Assembly (NCBI RefSeq): GCF_039542035.1
Contig: NZ_BAABHJ010000011.1
Location: 62,001-126,000 of the forward strand
Direction of reading: 5' to 3'
From: Actinoallomurus liliacearum
GTDB lineage: Bacteria; Actinomycetota; Actinomycetes; Streptosporangiales; Streptosporangiaceae
Length of the DNA: 64,000 bases
Shown: in pieces, positions 58,728-64,000 of the stretch
Layout: each line of letters starts with the position of its first letter
How positions within the stretch are numbered: position 1 is the stretch's first letter
Translations under genes and position numbers: made by a program
Notes under the pieces: model-generated
What the model was told of the DNA's origin: nothing
Database searches by the model: none
The model's input: the letters and a program-made list of their open reading frames with translations, nothing else

Positions 58728-60656
58728 CTAGTCTCCCGCCGTCACCACGGCGAGGACGGCGCCGGTCTCGACCTGGCGGCCGACCTCGGCGTGCAGGGCC
58801 GTGACCACCCCGGCGGCCGGGGCGAGGATCTGGTGCTCCATCTTCATCGCCTCCAGCCACAGCACCGGCTGGCCGCGCTCGACGGTGTCGCCCTCGCGCA
58901 CCGCGACGCGTACGACCGAGCCGGGCATGGGGGCGAGGAGCGTGCCGGGGGCGACCTGCTCGGCGGGGTCGGGCAGCCGCTCCACAGGCGTGAGCGTCAC
59001 GGGCCCGAGGACGGACTCGACGTGCACGGCCCGGTCGTACCAGGCGACGGCGAACCGGAGCCGTACGCCGCCGCGGTCGAGGACCACCGCGTCAGGCCCG
59101 GCGGACACCAGCGCGACGTCCGGGTGGCCCTCGGCGGCCAGGCCGTCGCGGGTGAGCCGGTAGGCGACCTCCGCCTCCTCGAAGAGGGTGCGTTGCGGCT
59201 GGGAGGGGACGTTGCGCCAGCCGGCGGGCAGGTCGCGCAGGACGGGCGCGGCGAGGCGGCCCGCGGCGGCGTGGGCGAGGGCGGCGGCGAGCGCCGACAG
59301 GCGTACGGCCTCCTCGTCGGCGAGCGGCGCGGTCGCCGGGTGCCGGTCGAGGAAGCCGGTGTCCGTGTCGCCCGTGCGGAAGGCGTCGTGGCGCAGCGTG
59401 GCGACGAGCTGGTCGCGGTTGGTGACGAGCCCGTGGATCCTGGCCCCGGCCAGGGCGGCGGTGAGGCGGCGGATCGCCGCGGCGCGGGTGGGGCCGTAGG
59501 CGATGACCTTGGCGAGCATCGGGTCGTAGTGCGTCGAGACGACGCTGCCGGAGACGACGCCGGCGTCCAGCCGCAGCCCGTGCGCGGGAGGGACGGCGAA
59601 CTCCGCGTCCACGCCCGGGATCTCGAAGGCGGGCAGCGGGCCGCTGTGCGGCCGGTAGCCCTCGGAGGGGTCCTCGGCGTACAGCCGCGCCTCGATCGCG
59701 TGGCCGCGCGGCCGCGGCGGGTCGCCCAGCGCGCCGCCCTCGGCGACCTCGAGCTGCAGCGCGACCAGGTCCACGCCGTACACGCACTCGGTGACCGGGT
59801 GCTCGACCTGCAACCGGGTGTTGACCTCGAGGAAGAAGAACCCGCCGTCGGGGGCGAGCATGAACTCCACGGTGCCCGCGCCGGTGTACCCGATCGCGCG
59901 CGCGGCAGCGGCCGCGGCCTCCGACAGGCGCGCCCGCAGCGCGGCGTCCACCGCTGGGGACGGGGCCTCCTCGATCACCTTCTGGTGCCGCCGCTGGATG
60001 GAGCACTCCCGCTCCCCCAGCGTCCAGACCGTGCCGTGAGAGTCCGCGAGCACCTGCACCTCGATGTGCCGGGCGCCGGTCAGCAGCGGTTCGCAGAAGA
60101 CCGTCGGGTCGCCGAACGCCGACGCCGCCTCCCGCTGCGCGGACTCAATCGCGCCGGGCAGTTCCTCGGCGGTACGGACGATCCGCATGCCCCGGCCGCC
60201 GCCGCCCGCCGACGCCTTGACCAGCACGGGGAACTCGGTCACCGTCGCGGGGTCCGGCTCCGGGAGGACGGGTACGCCCGCGTCCCGCATCAGCCGCTTG
60301 GCCGCGATCTTGGAGCCCATCGCGGCGATCGCCGCCGGCGGCGGCCCGACCCAGGTGAGCCCGGCGGCGATGACCGCCTCGGCGAACGCGGCGTTCTCCG
60401 ACAGGAAGCCGTAGCCGGGGTGCACCGCGTCCGCCCCGGAGGCCTTGGCCGCCGCGACGATCGCCTCCTGGTCGAGGTACGTCTCGGCGGGAGCGGCGCC
60501 CGGCAGGCGCACGGCCAGGTCGGCCTCGCCGGCGTGCGGGAGGGACGCGTCGGGGTCGGAGAACACGGCGACCGTGCTGATGCCGAGATCGCGGCAGGTG
60601 CGGAAGACCCGGCGGGCGATCTCGCCACGGTTCGCGACGAGCAGTCGAGAGATCAT
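58728..60656 (-). CDS. Acyl-CoA carboxylase biotin carboxylase/BCCP subunit
   Basis: The 642-residue alpha subunit has an ATP-grasp biotin carboxylase half (LLVANRGEIARRVFRTCRDLG, ASAGGGGRGMRIV, EVNTRLQVEHPVTE) and a C-terminal biotinyl domain with EAMKMEH, the lysine being Lys605. It carboxylates biotin for the adjacent carboxyltransferase. It starts three bases after the beta-subunit stop. With the MCC-type beta subunit it may act on methylcrotonyl-CoA, propionyl-CoA or a related ester (inference). Confidence 0.95.
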   Translation of the reverse strand: MISRLLVANRGEIARRVFRTCRDLGISTVAVFSDPDASLPHAGEADLAVRLPGAAPAETYLDQEAIVAAAKASGADAVHPGYGFLSENAAFAEAVIAAGLTWVGPPPAAIAAMGSKIAAKRLMRDAGVPVLPEPDPATVTEFPVLVKASAGGGGRGMRIVRTAEELPGAIESAQREAASAFGDPTVFCEPLLTGARHIEVQVLADSHGTVWTLGERECSIQRRHQKVIEEAPSPAVDAALRARLSEAAAAAARAIGYTGAGTVEFMLAPDGGFFFLEVNTRLQVEHPVTECVYGVDLVALQLEVAEGGALGDPPRPRGHAIEARLYAEDPSEGYRPHSGPLPAFEIPGVDAEFAVPPAHGLRLDAGVVSGSVVSTHYDPMLAKVIAYGPTRAAAIRRLTAALAGARIHGLVTNRDQLVATLRHDAFRTGDTDTGFLDRHPATAPLADEEAVRLSALAAALAHAAAGRLAAPVLRDLPAGWRNVPSQPQRTLFEEAEVAYRLTRDGLAAEGHPDVALVSAGPDAVVLDRGGVRLRFAVAWYDRAVHVESVLGPVTLTPVERLPDPAEQVAPGTLLAPMPGSVVRVAVREGDTVERGQPVLWLEAMKMEHQILAPAAGVVTALHAEVGRQVETGAVLAVVTAGD

Positions 60657-60659
60657 CGC

Positions 60660-62258
<1,599 letters not shown>

Positions 62259-62400
62259 CCCGTCCCTCCGTCACCGTGAGCCGTGCGTCGAGTATGTCCA
62301 ACGACGGTGGCGCAATGGAAGATCACGGGAAGCGTGAGTCGAATCTCATTCGGTCACTCGTTTCGGCCGCCTGCGCTCGGGACGCGGTCAGAGAACAGGC

Positions 62401-63057
62401 TCAGGGAGCGGAGAGCACGCGGGAACCGCCGTCGACGGGGATGCGGATGCCGGTCGTCGCCTGGAAGTCTCCCCCCACCGCCGCGGCGATCACCTTCGCC
62501 ACGTCCTCGGGCTCGAGCATCCGGTGCAGCACCGAGCGCTCGGCGCGCGCCTTCTCCACCTCCGGCGTCATCGTGTCGGCCGTGGCGTCCGTACGCACCG
62601 CGCCGGGCGCGACGACGTTCACCCCGATCCCGTACGGCCCGGCCTCCGCGGCGACGTGCCGCGCGAAGGTGTCGAGCGCCGCCTTGGCGGTGGCGTGCGC
62701 GATCGCGCCGGGGCGCGTGAGCTCAGCGCTGAGGCTGGAGACGTAGACGATCCGCCCGCTCCGCCGCCCGCGCATCACCTCCAGGACCCGCTTGGTCAGG
62801 TGGAAGACGGCGGCCATCTCGCCGTCCACCTTGCCGATGAAGTCCTCCCAGGTCATGACGTCCAGCGGCGCGAACGGCGGCGTGATGTTGGCGTTGCAGA
62901 CGAGCGCGTCGAGGGTGTCGCGGCTTCGGATGAGGGCGGCGACCTGCTCCGGATCGCGGACGTCGGCCTGGGCGAGCTCCGCCGTGCCGCCTTCTCGCTT
63001 CCCTACCTCAGAGACGGTTCGTAGGACGGGACGGTGGCGAGACGGCGTGAGTGACAC
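62401..63057 (-). pseudogene. Short-chain dehydrogenase, N-terminally truncated
   Basis: The readable frame (218 codons from GTG 63057) resembles SDR enzymes only from about its residue 20: REGGTAELAQADVRDPEQVAALI, LVCNANITPPFAPLDVMTWEDF, YVSSLSAELTRPGAI and the C-terminal TTGIRIPVDGGSRVL. The first 30-40 residues of the family, including the GxxxGIG NAD(P) motif, are missing, and the frame instead runs into the divergent HxlR gene. The catalytic Tyr position reads AHATAK (His). The gene has probably lost its 5' end. Confidence 0.65.
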
Positions 63058-63406
63058 GTTTCACAGGGAGTGCCCGGCCCGCATGGTGCTCGACGACGTC
63101 ACCAGCCGGTGGGGCGTCCTCATCCTCACCGCCATGCGCGAGCGGGACCTGCGCTTCTCCGAGCTGCGCGACAAGATCGAGGGGATCAGCGAGAAGATGC
63201 TGTCCCAGACGCTGCGCATGCTGCTGAGGGACGGCCTGGTGTCCCGCACGGTAGAGCCATCCACACCACCGAAGGTGACCTACGGCCTGACGACGCTGGG
63301 CAAGGGCATCACCGAGCCCTTGGAAGGCCTGTCCGGCTGGATCCGCGACCACGCCCAGGACATCCTCGCCGCGCAGGCCTCCTTCGACGCCACCGGCCCG
63401 CGATAG
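63047..63406 (+). CDS. HxlR-family winged-helix regulator
   Basis: The 119-residue protein has the HxlR core: VTSRWGVLILTAMRERDLRFSELRDKIEGISEKMLSQTLRMLLRDGLVSR, with the N-terminal HRECPARMVLDD holding a possible sensor cysteine. It begins at GTG 63047 and overlaps the broken SDR gene head to head; normally an operator region separates such pairs. It is convergent with the MarR gene. Confidence 0.88.
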   Translation: MSDTFHRECPARMVLDDVTSRWGVLILTAMRERDLRFSELRDKIEGISEKMLSQTLRMLLRDGLVSRTVEPSTPPKVTYGLTTLGKGITEPLEGLSGWIRDHAQDILAAQASFDATGPR

Positions 63407-63410
63407 CGGC

Positions 63411-63854
63411 TCACTGCTCGGCCGCCTCCGCCTGGACGGCCTTGGCGAACCGGGCCAGCAGGGCGCGGAGGAGGTCGCGCTCCTCGGCGCTGAACTCCTC
63501 GAAGACGCGCCGCTCGATCGCCGAGGCCCGCGCGTCGGCCTTCTCCAATGCCGCCCGCCCCTCTTCGGTGATGCGGGTCTCCAGCACGTTCCGGTGCCAG
63601 GGATGGCGGGCGCGCTCGACGAGCCCCCGGTCCTCGAGATTCTTCAGCACGCCCGTCATCGCCTGCGGAGTGACCAGGCAGGCACGGGCGAGGGCCGCGC
63701 CCGACATCCCGGGATTGCCGGCGAGCGCGTAGAGCACGGCGTACTGCGGCACGGTCAGCCCGGCCACCTTCACGGCGGCGTGCTTGGCCGCCATGAGCTC
63801 CTGCTCCACCCGCTTGAGGTCCAGTCCGAGGCGTTCGTCCAGCGGCATGCCCAT
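63411..63854 (-). CDS. MarR-family regulator
   Basis: The 147-residue winged-helix protein has the MarR layout, with a DNA-binding part at about 30-95 (LTVPQYAVLYALAGNPGMSGAALARACLVTPQAMTGVLKNLEDRGLVERA) and a C-terminal dimerisation helix. It is divergent from the partial gene at 63951, which it probably represses through the palindrome at 63900-63913. Confidence 0.92.
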   Translation of the reverse strand: MGMPLDERLGLDLKRVEQELMAAKHAAVKVAGLTVPQYAVLYALAGNPGMSGAALARACLVTPQAMTGVLKNLEDRGLVERARHPWHRNVLETRITEEGRAALEKADARASAIERRVFEEFSAEERDLLRALLARFAKAVQAEAAEQ

Positions 63855-63890
63855 GACCGGATCGTACAGGCCCGTTCATCCATACCAAGG

Positions 63891-63922
63891 TTGACAATCA
63901 TCAAGGTCTTGATAAGTTGCGG
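63891..63922 (+). promoter_or_regulatory. Promoter and MarR-type operator
   Basis: TTGACA (63891-63896) and TAAGTT (63913-63918) form a consensus-like promoter with 16-bp spacing. Between and over them is the palindrome ATCAAG-GT-CTTGAT (63900-63913), fitting a MarR dimer that would block polymerase. Confidence 0.65.
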
Positions 63923-63950
63923 GCCGTACCGAACCGATTGGAGACCCACG

Positions 63951-64000
63951 GTGGCCCTTCTCGAAGATCCGGCGACGCTGCCGGCGTTCGTCGCGTCGAC
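63951..64000 (+). CDS. Unidentified gene, start only
   Basis: A GTG start with GGAG eight bases upstream opens a frame reading VALLEDPATLPAFVAS before the window ends. Sixteen codons are too few to identify the product. It is divergent from the MarR gene and lies behind the MarR operator. Confidence 0.55.
   Translation, partial: MALLEDPATLPAFVAS

Overview
The window is high-GC actinomycete chromosome. Three things place it there. It carries the actinobacterial phosphatidylinositol mannoside block (PI-phosphate synthase, PatA-type acyltransferase, PimA) with HIT protein, thrS and pdxS. It has an XRE/DUF397 pair and a SigE-type ECF factor. It has a CelR/CebR-type cellulose regulator with its exact TGGGAGCGCTCCCA operator. 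A filamentous Streptosporangiales-like organism (for example Thermomonosporaceae) is my inference; no rRNA is present to settle it. No tRNA, rRNA, CRISPR array, transposase or prophage gene was seen.

Layout. 1-17.8 kb is mostly core: an XRE regulator (cut by the window edge), a Gfo/Idh oxidoreductase, a DUF6928 protein, pdxS, a DUF3048 lipoprotein, then pgsA-patA-LemA-like-pimA as a tight minus-strand operon, EF-G2 and a secreted polysaccharide deacetylase, a DCC thiol oxidoreductase, an ECF sigma factor with a membrane beta-propeller partner, HIT and thrS. An XRE/DUF397 island with a small divergent protein sits between HIT and thrS, and the DUF397 partner is truncated. thrS is preceded by a 17-codon leader peptide with three consecutive Thr codons and a strong hairpin, which looks like transcription attenuation. 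17.8-27.2 kb holds a Tat-exported PIG-L deacetylase, a CaCA exchanger under a yybP-ykoY-type (Mn2+) riboswitch, a CPPC thioredoxin, an XRE-TPR regulator divergent from an unannotated secreted 57-residue peptide and followed by a histidine-rich 48-residue lipoprotein, and secreted GH8 and GH31 glycosidases. 27.3-30 kb has Ppx/GppA and a methyltransferase-TetR pair under a 30-bp palindrome.

30.3-36 kb is a LacI-controlled catabolic operon: polar amino-acid-type ABC importer, LacI, FAD amine oxidase and Gfo/Idh oxidoreductase, with two perfect GAGAACGTTCTC operators. 36-47.8 kb is the most unusual part: a ten-gene, mostly stop-start-overlapping operon of LacI, two sugar permeases, a binding lipoprotein, FOUR ADP-ribosylglycohydrolase-fold proteins, a CaiB/BaiF CoA-transferase and a CitE-like lyase, facing a fifth ADP-ribosylglycohydrolase gene across twin GTAAACGTTTAC operators. 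48-54 kb is a cellulase operon (celR, CBM2-GH48, CBM2-GH6). 54.2-64 kb holds a CPBP protease/enoyl-CoA hydratase pair, a biotin-dependent acyl-CoA carboxylase pair and several small regulators (HxlR, TetR, HxlR, MarR). Two small oxidoreductases there appear shortened by deletions.

The strongest candidates for undescribed biology are the five-paralogue ADP-ribosylglycohydrolase/sugar-ABC locus and the XRE-TPR regulator with a divergently encoded secreted peptide ending in Cys-Cys.
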